A DNA stretch of 64,000 bases from Telmatactis stephensoni (taxonomy: Eukaryota; Cnidaria; Anthozoa; Actiniaria; Isophelliidae), in contig JALIZF010001919.1 in NCBI GenBank assembly GCA_029948255.1, forward strand, positions 124,001 through 188,000, written 5' to 3'. Shown in pieces: positions 1 through 12,921 of the stretch. Below the pieces are notes generated by a model. It did no database searches. It was not told the DNA's origin and saw only the letters and a list, made by a program, of their open reading frames with translations. Numbering within the stretch: the first letter of the stretch is position 1; the number at the start of each line of letters is the position of its first letter. The translations under genes and the position numbers were made by a program.

Positions 1-3000
1 AACGAATAAGCTTGGTATTGCCAACAAAAAGTCCACAGCAACCAGCTCACCAGGACAGTCGGGTCATGATGGTCATGATCACAAAAGACGACGACGAGCT
101 GTCAGTAGTACACCTGCACCAACAAGTGCTCCACACAATGCCACAGTAAGTACTGAGATCCATGCCAGTGTACATGTAGCCAATAGAGACAAAATAGTAC
201 AATAAGCATGCACTGTTAATGTACTTCTATCTGCTACATCTATTATAATCTATTGGCTTGTGTATGATTTATTATTTTATGCTTACACTAAGTATGGAGT
301 CATATTTGTGTACTGGTTGTCAACTGCAATAAAGGCTGTGCGAGTTACTTCATGCACGCACATCAGTATTTTTATTAGCTTACATACAGTAATATATACT
401 TAATTGAGTTATTGCAACAGGGTGCTTTCCTAGGGACTGGAAAAAGGCTAGAGTTTCCCCGATCTATAAGGAAGGCTCTAGAGCTGATCCAGGAAACTAC
501 AGACCTATATCTGTTCTGCCCATGATTTCTAAAATTTTTGAAAAAGCTTTGTTTAATCAAATGTACAACTACCTAGAGGAGCATAAAATCTTGGCTAATT
601 CCAATCAGGCTTTCGGCCTCTCCACTCAACTCTAACGACACTCTTTGACGTCTCTAATGCCTGGTTTAACGAATGCCATCCTTTTTATCGATCTTAAAAA
701 GGCATTTGATACCATCGATCATAAAATACTTTTGAGGAAAATGGAGTGTTATGGGTAACACGGTCAGAGCCTGAACTTATTCAGAAATTAATATCTAATT
801 GTAGATCTCAATGTACAGTAGTTACTAAATGTAGTATCGTACTCGAGTAATATAAGTTGTGGTGTACCACAAGGGTCCATTCTGGGTCCTTTGATATTTT
901 TACTGTACATTAATGGTCTACCAAATTGTAATTTGTTATCAGTTGCTTGTATGTATGTGCTGATGACACCAACTTAACAGGCAGCTGAGTATGCCTCTAG
1001 TGACCACAATGATCTGTTTCCCTCTATGAATCATGATCTGGTAGAACTGAAAAAATGGCTAGACAGTAATAAACTGAGCCTCAATATCATGAAATCTAAA
1101 TGCATATTTATATAGGCAAAATGCAGTTTCAACATTATATAACTGCTGAGCCCGATATTAGTCTTGACAGGACAGTTATTGAGCGTGTAATGACCTATAA
1201 ATGCCTGGGTGTGCATTTGGATGAAAGACTCACCTGGGAAACACATATTTCGGAAATTTCAGCTAAAATATCAAAACTGCTTGGTGTTCTAAGACAACTC
1301 AAACCATTTCTTTCCCAACAGGTGCTGATCACGATTTACAAATCGTTGATCTTACCATATCTAGATTACTGTAGTGCTGTTTGGGGTAATTTTGGTAAGG
1401 GTCTCGCTACAGACCTCCAAAAACGACAAAACATAGAAGCCCGGAATTACTGGGGCTTACTACAGTGTTCAATCTACTCAGATTCTTCAAAATCTAAACT
1501 GGCTGACTTTAGAGGAGAGACGTTTTATGTTTACAACAACTAATAATGATGTACCGGAACATCTTTACGGAAATTTTACTCGAAGTAATACGTTACATTC
1601 TCACAACTTAAGAGGCATTTAATGACAATCTTTTCATTCCAAGGCCTCAAACTGAAGCGCTCAAAAAGAGCTTTGTATATATATATTGAGGAGCTTGCTT
1701 ATGGAACAGTCTCCCTTCTAAAGCAAAACAGGCCACCACTTTAAGATCCTTCAACAATTAATCTTTAATCATTAGACATGTATTTTTATATGTAATTTTA
1801 ATCTTGATAATCGTATTTAAGTATAAGTAGATTTATTTAGTAAATTAGGTTTCTTTTTTCTTTTTTAATTAGCAATTTACACGGCTCAAAGGGAGAGCAC
1901 TTGTAAAGTTGTCAGTAGTGATTTGACCCCGTGTATAAATAAAGTTCATTTATTCATTCAGTGTTGGACAACCAAAACTTTGAAACACAAAACAGCATGC
2001 AGTGTGTTTATGGTTCCTATGAAAAATTGCAGTAAGTAAGATAACATGATCTATGAAACTTTTTTCATAGCAGCAGATTTCATAGCTATTTCATGGACAT
2101 GATTTCATAGCAATTTCATACCCTACCTTGGTAATTCATAGCATTTTCATAGGTTTCCATACTTTATACTTACATACATGATTGAGACTCCCTCAACAGG
2201 GCTTAATTTTCAGCTCAATTTACAAATCCGAACTAAATCATGTAAATCAAACATAAATGGATTAAGAATCCCAACTGGCAAGGAGGCAAACCAGTTGGCT
2301 ATATTACAAGAATGGCCGAAAAACTAAATTTGAACTAATCGAAATTGGAACAAATTCAGTCTCGGCTAGTGGCTAGAGCAGGAATTGAACCTGGGACCGC
2401 CAGATTGTGAGACCAACGCTCTCACCACCCGGCCATGCTGCCTCCTATTTTGTTATTTCATAGGATTTTCCCATGAAAGATGGCTATGAAACATGACACG
2501 TTTTTGTTTCACAGGCCTATGGAACATTTTCACAGGGGAGTCCTATGAAAACCCTTTGAATATTTGTTGAAATTTCATAGCATTTTCATAGCTAATGCAC
2601 TAGTAGTGATGGTTGTGACAGTCTTTTGCACAGTCAAACATCCATCATATACATTAATTCATCATAGCTTTTTAATTTCATATCAAAAGAGATTCACTTT
2701 TTTAAATATAATGTTTATTTCTTTCAGTGTTTTTCCTTGGATTCCTTGATGACAGTGTTTGATATTGATCATGAAGTGGGAGCAAGCCAAGAATCCTTCA
2801 AAGAATTATGTCCAGCCTTTATCCAACAAGTGCAGAATGGTGCTTGTAGTAAAAAGACAACACCAACCTCAGACAAGGGAAAGGACCAGGCTAAAAGTAA
2901 GTAAATTGTCTGTCAGTCATTATAGGTCATACATGTATTTTAACTCAGTTCAGCCATTGCCTGTCAGTCATTGCAAGTTGGCATATTGCCAGTCAGCCAT

Positions 3001-6000
3001 TGCCAGTCTATTATTGCCGGTAAGCCATTGCAATTCATCTGATCAGCCACTGCTTTGCCTGTCAGCCATTGCCAGTTGGTATACAGTATTGCTAGTCAGT
3101 CACTGCCAGCCATTTTCAATTGGTCATTGCCAGTCAGTTGTTGGCAGTTAGCGATTGCCAGTCAGTTGTTTCCAATAAGTTGTTGCCAGTCAGTTGTTGC
3201 CAGTCTGTTGTTTCCAATAAGTTGTTGCCAGACAGTTGTTTCCAATAAGTTGTTGCCAGTTAGTTGTTGCTAGTCAGTTGTTGCCAGTTAGCCATTTCCA
3301 GTCAGTTGTTTCTAAAAAGTTGTTTCCAATAAGTTGTTGCCAGTCAGTTGTTGCCAGTCAGCCATTGCCAGTCAGTTGTTTCTAATGTTGTTGCCAGTCA
3401 GTTGTTGCCAATATGTCATTGCCAGTTGAATTGTTCACTGCAAGCCAGTCAGTCATTGCCAGTCAGCTGTTGCCAGTCAGTCATTGTCAGTTATTACAAG
3501 TCAGCAGTTGCTGGTCCATCATCAGTTGGTTGGTCTGTCCATCCATCCTTCGTTGCATGTCATTGTCTTATTATCATTCTGATGCTTGGTCAGTTATTTG
3601 TTCAGTTCCTGATAATGTGTTCTTCTATTTTTCTGTAGTCTGGGGTTATGGCTTCCTGGCAGTTACCATCATCAGCTTAGTGTCTCTTCTTGGAGTAGCA
3701 ACAATCCCATTTGTAGGCAAAGCCATGTATAGAAAAGTTCTTGCTCTTCTTGTGGCTCTTGCTGTTGGGACTTTGGCTGGTGATGCCGTTCTTCATCTCA
3801 TACCCCATGTGAGCTATAATAATTATTTAGCTTTTACATTTATCAGTAATTGGTTAATGCAAAGGTTGTTGTCTACTATCTCTTGCTTTTGCTTATAAGA
3901 AGAAAGAAATAAGTTTTCAAGTTTTTTCTTGCATGACTTGAATCTTAAGCCATCAAGAATGTTCTTCGAGATGGTTGGGGCCGGGCGAGATGACTGTAAT
4001 TCTAGGACATCAGTCTAGGATAGGTTTTTCAACTCCTACAATAATAAAAGTGAAAGCATATCAATGAAAAACAACTGCAAAACCACCTTCATTTCAATAT
4101 TAATACTGATTCTATAGGTAATTATGTTACCCTTTTGATGATTATTGTTTTAATTTGTAAATAAACCTCCAACTAGTATTTTTATTGGACTCTTACTTTT
4201 GGTAAATTCTTATAATTGAATGTTATTTTTGATTTCAAGGCTTTTGGTCTTCATGCACACAGTGAAGGAGAGCATTCACATAATGAAATCAGTCCATTCA
4301 TATTCAAAGGTCTTGTGGTCCTGGCATCTCTCTATGTGTTTTACCTCTTTGAAGTTTTGATGCATTTTGGGCTAAAACACAAGCATACGCACAGTCATGT
4401 TGACCTTGAGGTTAGCATTTACAGAGTATACTGATTTGGATGCACCCCATTGCTCCTTCTCTCCTATTCTTTCATCTTTTTCCATAGTTTTCTCTTTCCT
4501 TCCATTCTATTTTCTCCCCTACATTACCTTCTTGTCAGATCATACTCTTCCTTCGCACTTACATATACCATCTTTCTTTTTCAATTCCCTTTCTTCTTTT
4601 CTTTCCCTTTTCACATTCTCTCTTCCTTCTTTTCTTTCCTTTCCCTTTTTTCTTTCCCATTCTCCTTCCCACTTCTTGAGACCAATTTTTATCTTTGAAT
4701 TCTTTCTGATGTGGTGAAATTTCTGTCAATAACTGGCTAGATACCTGGGCCATCAAGTCATCATATGAGCTACAAGAAAAAGGCTTGTTCAAATTTTGAA
4801 CACCATGAAGGAATGCCACAAAGTATTGGAAATGACCCAGACAAATTGCCTCAGGAAAATGGTGACATCATTTTGACAAATGTGGTGAGTTTATTTGAGA
4901 GTGTTTTGATTTGAATGAGTGTTGAGCATAAGATTGAAATAAGAAATAACTATAAAAATTATGCAGTCAAACCTCTCCACAATGGCCACCTTGGGGACAG
5001 AGTGTTTGTTGTCAAGGGGTGCTTGCTGTACATTTGTGTCAGAACGCAGCCAGTGAGTCCAGTGGAATGTTGCGGTTCTTGATCATTATTGTTGCTTTGT
5101 TTTGCTCGACTTTCCCCGTCTCATTGTTGAAACAGAAAATTTTCAAACCCAAAATCGAAATTTGGGAGAGTTTTATCCATTTTTCTCTTGAAAAAAAGTG
5201 AACACGGGACTGGGAAAGGTTTGTCCCATGCTGTGTGCAGATTTAAAGTTGGTAGTATACACGTCCTTTAGCCAATGAGAGCATGCGCTTTATCATAGTT
5301 ATTTAATAAAACGTTTCACAGCTCAGTATATGTTATAAAAGTGTCACTAAAATATTGTAAATTGTTAAAAACAAAATCTAGATCCATTCAGTAAAGGTTT
5401 TGAAATACATAGTAATATGAAGTTTAATACGCTTGGCAGTGGTGTCACAGCAACACCAAAACATCTTTACTTGTATTAAACAGCAACAAAAACATAAGAA
5501 AGCTTAAATTTATATTGATACAGCACAGTTTGATTTAAAGTTTCCTTTCCAAAAATTATAACCAGAATAAGTCTTGAAACTGATAGTGGCAGTGATCTCA
5601 TCAGAACATATAACTATTAAATAGTTAATTCCCTTTAACAATGGTTACTATGTTGACAACCATTGTTTGGAGTAAGATGACTACAGTTAAATGCTGTGAC
5701 GAGAACACAGCCAAAAATACTTCTGTATACATTGTATATTAATTTGTAAATTAAATGATATTTGCAAGCCATGGTCTTGCTAACATTGATAACTGCATGC
5801 TCAATTAATCTAAATGCCTTAAACCTCTTCCATTTCTAACCAAAGTCTCAAGGTCCACGTTGCCATAGCCCATCATTTCACAGTTGTGCGCAAGTTTTTG
5901 AAAATTACACTCAATCTGAGTCTGAGAGTGAAGAAGTGAGTTGTTTAGAGGTAGGTTTAACTTATGAAAGTGCAAAGGAATTTATCCTTTTAAGTGAAAT

Positions 6001-8049
6001 CTTTATAAATTACTGTTAAAATATTTGATCATTGCATTTACCACAAGTTTTATTTCAAAGTAAAAACTGTAATTTATTTGATGTAACTTGTACATAAAGT
6101 ACTAATTTAACTGGACATTATTTTGCATTTTATTCAAGGCTTGCCCAATGTACAGTATTATCTCACTGAATTCGGAAGTCTAAATTAAAAATATGCAATA
6201 ACTTGATGAGTTCCTTAATATTAAACCAGCTTGAGCAAATACGTAATAGTGTGTCGTTTACTGATTGTGTAGATATTTGATTTTGGGCAAATTTACTTGT
6301 GAACAATTGCACTCTACAAAACAAAGTGTACCTATTCAAGAAGCATTCTGTGTAAAGCCCTTGTTTCTGATTTTAAAGAATTACTGCCAACCACAGTTCT
6401 TTGCGCGCGCACGTTTTTGTTTTCATTCGGAAACTTGGACATTTTACACCTCCACAACTGATCTGAACAATTACTCCCCCATTTTTGGTATACCGAAAAT
6501 GGTTGCCGTAATGCATCTTGCGCCCAAAGGACTTTGGTTGATAGTAATTCTTTAACAAAATTCTTGATTTTCTGCAGAACGCCAAGCCAGACGACAACGC
6601 CCTTCCTCCCAAAAAGAGAGGTTCAGGTAAAAAGCCATCTCTAAAACAGTCCCTCTCAAGACGATCTGTATTCAGTGGAGATGAATTCCAAGATCGCAAA
6701 ATTGCTAAAGGCATATCTACAGTGGCCTGGATGATAATCATTGGAGATACAATTCACAATATAAGCGATGGTCTGGCCATAGGTGCAGCATTTTCTGAAG
6801 GAGGATCTTCTGGTTTATCAGGAGGAATAAGTACATCGATTGCTGTATTCTGTCACGAATTGCCTCACGAGCTAGGTATGGATGCACATGAGTTAATGTC
6901 TTGGATATATTTGTTTGTTTGTGGGAAAATGTCAGATTGGTTGGGAAGGGTTGTGGTTAATTTTTGGCACATTTATAACTGGTTAAAGTGATTTACACTA
7001 GACAACTTTCGTTGTGGTGGTGGTGGTGGCTGCTGTTTCTGCTGTTGTTGTAGTTGATGTATTTATTGTTATGTCTTCTTCTTCGTAAAATTAAACATTG
7101 TTATCAACAGAAAATAATACTGTTCGTCCTTCAACAGGTGATTTTGCAGTACTTCTCACAGCTGGTATGAGCGTCAAGAAAGCTTTGCTAGCCAATTTCT
7201 TATCAGCCTGTTCATGTTACATTGGTCTGATCATTGGTATACTCATCGGTCAGCAACTGGACGTCAGACTTTGGATCTTTGCAATCGCTGGAGGCATGTT
7301 TCTCTATGTGGCTTTGGTTGATATGGTAAGAAAGAACAATAAATTTCTTTGTTAGACTCCTGAGGAAAATCCTTTGCCTTGGCTGTGCTGGGAATTCAAT
7401 ATGCCATCATCCGCATTAACTTGAGAATACTAGTTAAAGAATATTGTCTACAGTGAAACGGCGTTTTCTCTTCTTTTTTAGCACAGAAGCCGAGAAAGAT
7501 GCGTTTTTTTAATTTTATCCCGATTGGAGTGCACGTAAACTATCTTGAACAAATCAGAATAAACTGAAAAATGCATCTTTTTTCTCGGTTGAACAAATCA
7601 GAATAAACTGAAAAATGCATCTTTTTTCTCGGTTGAACAAGTCACAACTTGAACAAATCAGAATAAACTGAAAATGCATCTTTTTTCTCGGTTGAACAAA
7701 TCAGAACTTGAACAAATCAGAATAAACTGAAAAATGCATCTTTTTCTCAGTTTTTCATATACTAAGAGGTCGTGTTATACAAAAGAAAAGGCGAAACTGT
7801 TTTGGTGCGGGAAAATTGCCCTATCCTTAGCTAAAAATGATGCGTTTTAAAATTTATAAGGATTAGGTTGGACTTAGCCTAACTTGTTGTTTTGTTTTCC
7901 AGTTACCAGACCTGATGCACAGCGAATCTCTGCAGAATGATACACTTGTGACATTTATTCTTCAAAACATCGGCATGATTTTGGGATTCAGTATTATGCT
8001 CCTCATCGCAATTTTTGAAGAAAACCTTATGTCCTCGATCAAGATTTAG
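1..8049 (+). CDS. SLC39A/ZIP zinc transporter, LIV-1 subfamily (5' partial)
   Basis: Membrane transporter that moves zinc, and in relatives other divalent metals, into the cytosol. Nine exons join in phase: 1-145, 2728-2896, 3639-3808, 4240-4410, 4741-4884, 5846-5950, 6578-6875, 7138-7325 and 7903-8049 (stop TAG), giving about 511 visible residues; the start lies upstream of the window. In order they encode a His-rich, basic ectodomain piece, a Cys-containing ectodomain block ([19 protein letters not shown]), TM1-2 ([29 protein letters not shown]), TM3 followed by a loop with HKHTHSH, and a long acidic/basic cytosolic loop. Then come TM4 with HNISDG and TM5 with HELPHELGD, the metal-binding signatures of LIV-1 ZIPs, and TM6-8. 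HELPHELGD resembles ZIP6/ZIP10 more than ZIP8/14, which have EEFPHELGD. The exact ortholog cannot be named from this piece. Possible poly(A) signal at 8761. Confidence 0.93.
402..1960 (+). mobile_element. Decayed non-LTR retrotransposon (LINE) in ZIP intron
   Basis: Broken reverse transcriptase reads in several + frames. Recognisable pieces are [20 protein letters not shown] near 495-555, [17 protein letters not shown] near 685-735, and [12 protein letters not shown] then a frameshifted YADDTN near 860-975. The C-terminal part ([16 protein letters not shown]) is open at 1100-1543. The palm motifs lie in different frames, so the element is dead. Its 3' end looks like a tail with an AATAAA-like signal and TTTATTCATTCA at 1960. 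It lies in the same orientation as the host gene, in the intron 146-2727. Clade looks CR1/Jockey-like, by motif style only. Confidence 0.85.
1985..2600. repeat. TTTCATAG/CTATGAAA-rich repeat split by a SINE
   Basis: The motif TTTCATAG and its complement CTATGAAA recur many times at about 2030-2165 and again at 2450-2600. Between the two blocks sits a tRNA-like element in the opposite orientation. The blocks may be the two halves of one AT-rich palindromic element into which the SINE inserted. Confidence 0.55.
2200..2445 (-). mobile_element. tRNA-derived SINE
   Basis: Read on the minus strand, the element starts GGAGGCAGCATGGCCGGGTG with an A-box-like TGGCCGGGTGGTGAGAGCG, followed by a B-box-like GGTTCAATTCC about 40 bases on. 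A long non-tRNA body then extends to about 2200. This is the plan of a Ser/Leu-like tRNA-headed SINE. The acceptor stem does not close as in a real tRNA, so it is not called a tRNA gene. Confidence 0.7.
2945..3500. repeat. Minisatellite, unit about 13-14 bp (TTGCCAGTCAGTTG)
   Basis: Dozens of imperfect copies of TTGCCAGTCAG followed by TTGT, CCAT or TCAT fill the intron between ZIP exons 2728-2896 and 3639-3808. Variant units with TTTCCAATAAG alternate with the main unit at 3160-3340, showing a higher-order structure. Open frames here are products of the repeat, not genes. Confidence 0.85.
4960..5045. repeat. Fragment of a dispersed repeat
   Basis: The stretch CAAACCTCTCCACAATGGCC with TTGGGGACAGAG following has the look of a dispersed invertebrate repeat end. 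No second copy was found in the window, so the call rests on familiarity only. Confidence 0.25.
6366..6560. mobile_element. MITE-like inverted-repeat element in ZIP intron
   Basis: The left end TTTAAAGAATTACTGCCAAC (with CACAGTTCTTTGCGCGC following) is matched in reverse complement by the right end near 6520-6555 (GCGCCCAAAGGACTTTGGTT, then GATAGTAATTCTTTAA). The imperfect terminal inverted repeats of about 35 bp and total length of about 190 bp with no coding content fit a non-autonomous DNA transposon. It ends about 20 bp before the acceptor of exon 6578-6875. Confidence 0.7.
7546..7750. repeat. Tandem repeat, unit about 44 bp
   Basis: The unit GAACAAATCAGAATAAACTG, followed by AAAAATGCATCTTTTTTCTCGGTT, occurs about four times. 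One copy is degenerate and starts GAACAAGTCACAACTT. It lies in the last ZIP intron, upstream of the final exon at 7903. Confidence 0.85.
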
Positions 8050-8299
8050 TGTCATTCAACGAAGCTTTCAATCTATATCAGAACTTGATCTCACTGTTTG
8101 ACTGTCTTGAAAGTTTGCGAGAGACTACATGAACTGTGAATGGGAAATGGTATTCTCTCCCTTTTTTTTTTTTTCATTTTCGGATGAATTTTGAGTTTCT
8201 AATTTTTTTTCTCCCCACTTCAAGTCTGGACTGACGCTAAATCCCAAAGACTGCGGCTAACTATTAGCTGGAATAACTTAAACGTTGAAGTTGTGTACA

Positions 8300-8520
8300 G
8301 ATATTGTTGTGTTGCGTGTGACGTCATGGCAGCCATCTTGGATGAACTTCAACAAAAGATTTCTCATTAGCATCGACATTAGCATGTCTTGTTTGTTCAT
8401 CCAACATGGCTACTGCCTCATTGTCTTTTGATTCCCGAAGGAATGGATGAAACCCAGCAATTCTTGGTGTTTGTTTGTTGATCCCTCTGACTCCCTCTGA
8501 CTCCCTCTGGCCCCCGTTTC
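8300..8520. repeat. Dispersed repeat, inverted copy near 47270
   Basis: The stretch at 8400-8470 (CCAACATGGCTACTGCCTCA, then GATTCCCGAAGGAATGGATGAAACCCAGCAATT) reappears in reverse complement at about 47275-47345. It is followed by three tandem copies of CTCCCTCTGA near 8490. The rest of 8050-8880 is AT-rich, with no gene signal beyond the putative ZIP 3' UTR. Confidence 0.6.
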
Positions 8521-8974
8521 GCAACTCAAAGAGCACGCGTTACTTAGCACTAAAGTAAAGTCGTTTCACTCATAAGGTATATTTAATTATATGTGACTTA
8601 AAGGAATTTTACACTTAAACTCAATGAAATAAGAAATTGCACGTTAAAGGGAATAATTTTTGAGATAAATCATGGTAAATCCTCTGAAAACTGATCAATA
8701 TTTTGGATTAACGAGAACTCCATGAACTCTTTGTGCAGAGGAATCTGAAGTCACTTATCAAATAAACGGACGATGATTTATATATTGTTCATATATTGTC
8801 ATATATTGTTCCTTTTTATTTTAATTTAAAACGTTAAAACATTTTAACTTTTATTTTCGTTATTTTAACAAATCAAACTATTTAAACAGAGGCAAGCGGG
8901 TATTTCAAAAGTTCAACATGTCTCAGTTCATAAGCAGATTTCGTACGAGTGTAAAACTTACCACGCTGTGCTGT

Positions 8975-9105
8975 GAATTTCACGGCAGCCATGTTTGTGG
9001 TCAAAATAATAGAGCTTTTTTCCGAAGAGAAGTGAAATCTTAATTTGTTATAAATCCAAAAACTTTCTATCGTACTTGCCCACAAACATGGCTGCCGTGA
9101 AATCC
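8975..9105. mobile_element. Inverted-repeat (MITE-like) element
   Basis: TTTCACGGCAGCCATGTTTG at 8978-8999 is matched by its reverse complement CAAACATGGCTGCCGTGAAA at 9081-9102, a near-perfect inverted repeat around a loop of about 80 bp. No ORF inside is credible. The remaining 9105-9870 holds no recognised gene. Confidence 0.65.
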
Positions 9106-9878
9106 CTCTATAAAAACTGAACATTCGAAATTACCGACTGCTGTAACCATGCCGCACTATTTTTTCAGTCATGAGAAAATACATGTTCTATAGTTATATC
9201 GATCTGTAACTGAGAACTTTTGATTAATGAAGGGGGAAATATTTGCTGTTCGTTGAATAAAAATAAATAGTTGAAAACTGTGAAAAGGTTTGAGTAATAG
9301 TTACTTGAAGTTTCTTGCTATTTGAAAGAAAAATCGAATAACGATATTCGCTCACTTGAGCGTCACTCGGGATACCAGCAGTAGCTGTTGCTGCTGCCTA
9401 CGTCACTTAATGCAGTGTGAAGAAGCTTTATAATAAAAGAAAAATAAAAAAGTAACAAACATACAGTGGCGAAGAAACTGAGAAATGAAGGAAGAATTTG
9501 GTACCCCTAAACATTTAATTTTCTGTTACATAACTATGTAGTAGTAAGCTAGACTGAGGGTACAATAAAGTGCAGTTGTGTTGTATTGTTGGTGAGGAAG
9601 GAAAAGCAATCCATGCAATATGCATCACAGACGGGCTACGTTACCATCTGACTACCGGTCAAACGGAACTCTGTGGTATACTTGTACGGTTTGTATGACT
9701 GGAATCTAACAGCTGAGTTCTTGAGTTAAAAGTGAATACGAATACAGAATCAGCATAGATTCCTATAGATGTCGGTTGAGCAGGCGGGAGGGAAGGCAAA
9801 GGAATTGATTAATTCTAGAGCTTGTTAAGAATTGGGTGTATACATGTACATGTGTGCCGTCATTGGTTAGTCAAATAA

Positions 9879-11275
9879 GCGATGGTTGGAAGCCCATAGC
9901 TGAGATAGTTTGGTTAATATCATTTCAGATTTGAGTTCTTCCTCTTCCGGATTGTAGGTTTGAAGCGCTTACACGAGATCATAGGTCCGAGACTGTCGTT
10001 GCAATATGCGGATGCGTTAGATTATGGAACTTAGCTAGGTATTAAAATATAGTAAACCTACCCTTTGTGTATATAACTATGACGTAATTTGACCACGGAT
10101 GAGAGAACTATAAGCAAATATGAGGCCGTATTACGTGCCGTATTACATAGTTGAAAACTGGTTTGTCCACGTATTTTTACATAGAACAATTGGAAGGGGA
10201 AACTAAAAGAAGATATGATAAATCCTTTCAGTATTGGCTATTTTCAGCGATGGTTGGAAGCCCATAGCCGAGATAGTTTGGTTAATATCATTTCAGATTT
10301 GAGTTCTTCCTCTTCCGGATTGTAGGGTTGAAGCGGTTACACGAGATCATAGGTCGGAAACTGTCGTTGCAATATGCGGATGCGTTAGATTATCTATCCT
10401 TTGTGTATATAACTATGACGTAATTTGACCACGGATGAGAGAACTATAAGCAAATATGAGGCCGTATTACGTGCCGTATTACATAGTTGAAAACTGGTTT
10501 GTCCACGTATTTTTACATAGAACAATTGGAAGGGGAAACTAAAAGAAGATATGATAAATCCTTTATTGGCTATTTTCAGCGATGGTTGGAAGCCCATAGC
10601 TGAGATAGTTTGGTTAATATCATTTCAGATTTGAGTTCTTCCTCTTCCGGATTGTAGGGTTGAAGCGGTTACACGAGATCATAGGTCGGAAACTGTCGTT
10701 GCAATATGCGGATGCGTTAGATTATCTATCCTTTGTGTATATAACTATGACGTAATTTGACCACGGATGAGAGAACTATAAGCAAATATGAGGCCGTATT
10801 ACGTGCCGTATTACATAGTTGAAAACTGGTTTGTCCACGTATTTTTACATAGAACAATTGGAAGGGGAAACTAAAAGAAGATATGATAAATCCTTTATTG
10901 GCTATTTTCAGCGATGGTTGGAAGCCCATAGCTGAGATAGTTTGGTTAATATCATTTCAGATTTGAGTTCTTCCTCTTCCGGATTGTAGGGTTGAAGCGG
11001 TTACACGAGATCATAGGTCGGAAACTGTCGTTGCAATATGCGGATGCGTTAGATTATGGAACTTAGCTAGGTTTTACTAAACCTATCCTTTGAGTATATA
11101 ACTATGACGTAATTTGACGGATGAGAGAACTATAAGCAAATATGAGGCCGTATTACGTGCCGTCTTACATAGTTGAAAACTGGTTTGCCCACGTATTTTT
11201 ACATAGAACAATTGGAAAACAGGGGAAACTAAAAGAAGCAGTTATGTGATAAATCCTTTATCGGCTATTTTCTCG
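9879..11275. repeat. Tandem array, 332-bp period, four copies
   Basis: Copies begin with GCGATGGTTGGAAGCCCATA at about 9879, 10247, 10579 and 10911. Copies 2 and 3 have an exact 332-bp period. Copy 1 is about 36 bp longer and copy 4 diverges at its end. Each unit holds CCTCTTCCGGATTGTAGG and a segment with GTATTACGTGCCGTATTACA. The inner units are almost identical, so the expansion is recent. A 67-codon frame repeated in each unit on the minus strand is judged a repeat by-product. Confidence 0.95.
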
Positions 11276-11359
11276 TATATTATGGGCTGACATTTTACTC
11301 ATCGCTCGAATTTGCCTGGACTAAAGGCTCGGCGCGACGACTCGATCGTAAAATATCAG

Positions 11360-11492
11360 CGGGCCCGTATCCGGGGGGGGGGGGACTCCGATCGTAAATG
11401 GACGGGGATGCTCGTCGTACCTTCAAAATTTCCGACGAGCATCCCCATCCTCTTATATATAGGAGTTCCCCCCCCCCGGGGGGCCCGTATTA
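11360..11492. mobile_element. Short palindromic element with poly-G/poly-C ends
   Basis: The left end is GGGCCCGTATCC plus a run of 12 G and ACTCC. The right end is GGAGTT plus a run of C, then GGGGGGCCCGTAT. Inside, GGGGATGCTCGTCG and CGACGAGCATCCCC form a second inverted repeat. The same architecture recurs at 16112-16692 and 38028-38335, so this looks like a short member of one family. Confidence 0.7.
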
Positions 11493-11954
11493 CACAAGAC
11501 AATATGTAATAAGTGGTATATATTCGGTTATAGCTTATGAATGGGAATTTCATTTGGTATATATATACTAAGTTGTATATGTGAGGGTTATCGGCCTGAA
11601 GCGAGGGGTTTATAGTGAATATACACATAACCACGAGCTGAAGGCCGATAAATGACTTATTTTTACATTGGTGAGGTTTTCGAAAATACAAATTTCATTA
11701 ATGTCTAAAACAGAGAAATTTGTGTTGTTGAATTATGGCAGTTCATGTCAGAAACATACGCAGTAAACCATACGAGTGCACCAAATGCATCCCACACGTA
11801 GTTTAGGTCATATGTATTGGGTATCAATTTTGTATTCTGTATATAGGCATTTTTATTCTCTTGTTTCTACTCTTCAAAAAATTTATGAGTATACCTCCAA
11901 TAACTTTCAAAAACAAAAGCAGATATCATTCCTTGGAAGGTCAATGTCACACAC

Positions 11955-11980
11955 TGTCCCCCCCCCCCGGGGGGGGATGT
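11955..11980. repeat. Poly-C/poly-G junction, possible remnant of the same family
   Basis: A run of about 13 C flows straight into a run of about 9 G, followed by ATGTAGACCC. It resembles the fused ends of the poly-G palindromic elements nearby. Confidence 0.4.
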
Positions 11981-11989
11981 AGACCCAGG

Positions 11990-12862
11990 GAAGCCCCATC
12001 AGTTTGACCCTCACTAAACCCCATTTAAAAATGTACCTAAATATAATAATAAAATTAATTTTAGCAGCTTACCCTAACCAGGTACGTTATAAGCCTAAGT
12101 CTTTCACAACAAACCTCACCAGTACTGCACAGTGAGTGCTCAAGCCTTTGATTCAGAGAAGAGATTTCATTTTGTCCAAGACTTTCTTAAATACTACATT
12201 TGCCGGGTTTCCTGACAAAACAAAATCAGCGTATAATTCCAATAATCACACACACACATATTGTGTGTGAATAATATAATATGGGTGTACAAATATAATC
12301 ACTGTATTGTATCCAGTAATTAAAAAAAGATAATTAAAGCTAACAGGCTGCTCAAACCACAGGTAGCCCAAGCTGTGCATCTGTATATAAAATCTATGGA
12401 TTTCACGAACGATTTTCTGAAAAATATATTTTGAATAAAGAAACAATTTGAACTCATAATGCTGTTGTGCTTGTTTTTCTGTGTATTTCTGTGAAGTTTC
12501 AAGCCGTTTGGTGCTCATTTGAGGGAGTTTTAGCAATTTGAATTTTTCTCCCTCCATATACTGACCTGTGCTCAAACAGCAGAATTGAGGGGTGGATCTA
12601 GCATTTTGACTGAGTAGTTTCCAACTCGACCGAAACTTAATATCATTAAATCCGCGATTTATCATTATAGAGTTATGACAGTTTTAAAACCGTGAAAATG
12701 TACAAACTCAATTGCGCAATGCAATATTAATTGAATAATGGCAATAAAGGACGTAACATTTTGTGCTCAGGGCATTTATCGACATTGTACATGTTTGTAC
12801 GATTTTGATCAATCTATAAGACAATGTGCAATAAAAACAAAGGTGATTGTATATTTCTTCTC

Positions 12863-12921
<59 letters not shown>

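Noticed and set aside
2759..3273. Overlapping long frames with SHCQ/VSCCQ repeats
   Set aside because: They run out of a real ZIP exon in the wrong frame and into the 14-bp minisatellite; the repeat explains them.
3160..3500. CRISPR-like regularly spaced repeats
   Set aside because: The units are contiguous with no unique spacers, and this is an animal intron.
4397..4819. Pyrimidine-rich frames ([18 protein letters not shown])
   Set aside because: They come from the CT-rich intron between ZIP exons 4240-4410 and 4741-4884.
10394..10929. Two identical 67-codon minus-strand frames
   Set aside because: They are the same piece of the 332-bp tandem unit, with no homology and AT-rich random-looking composition.
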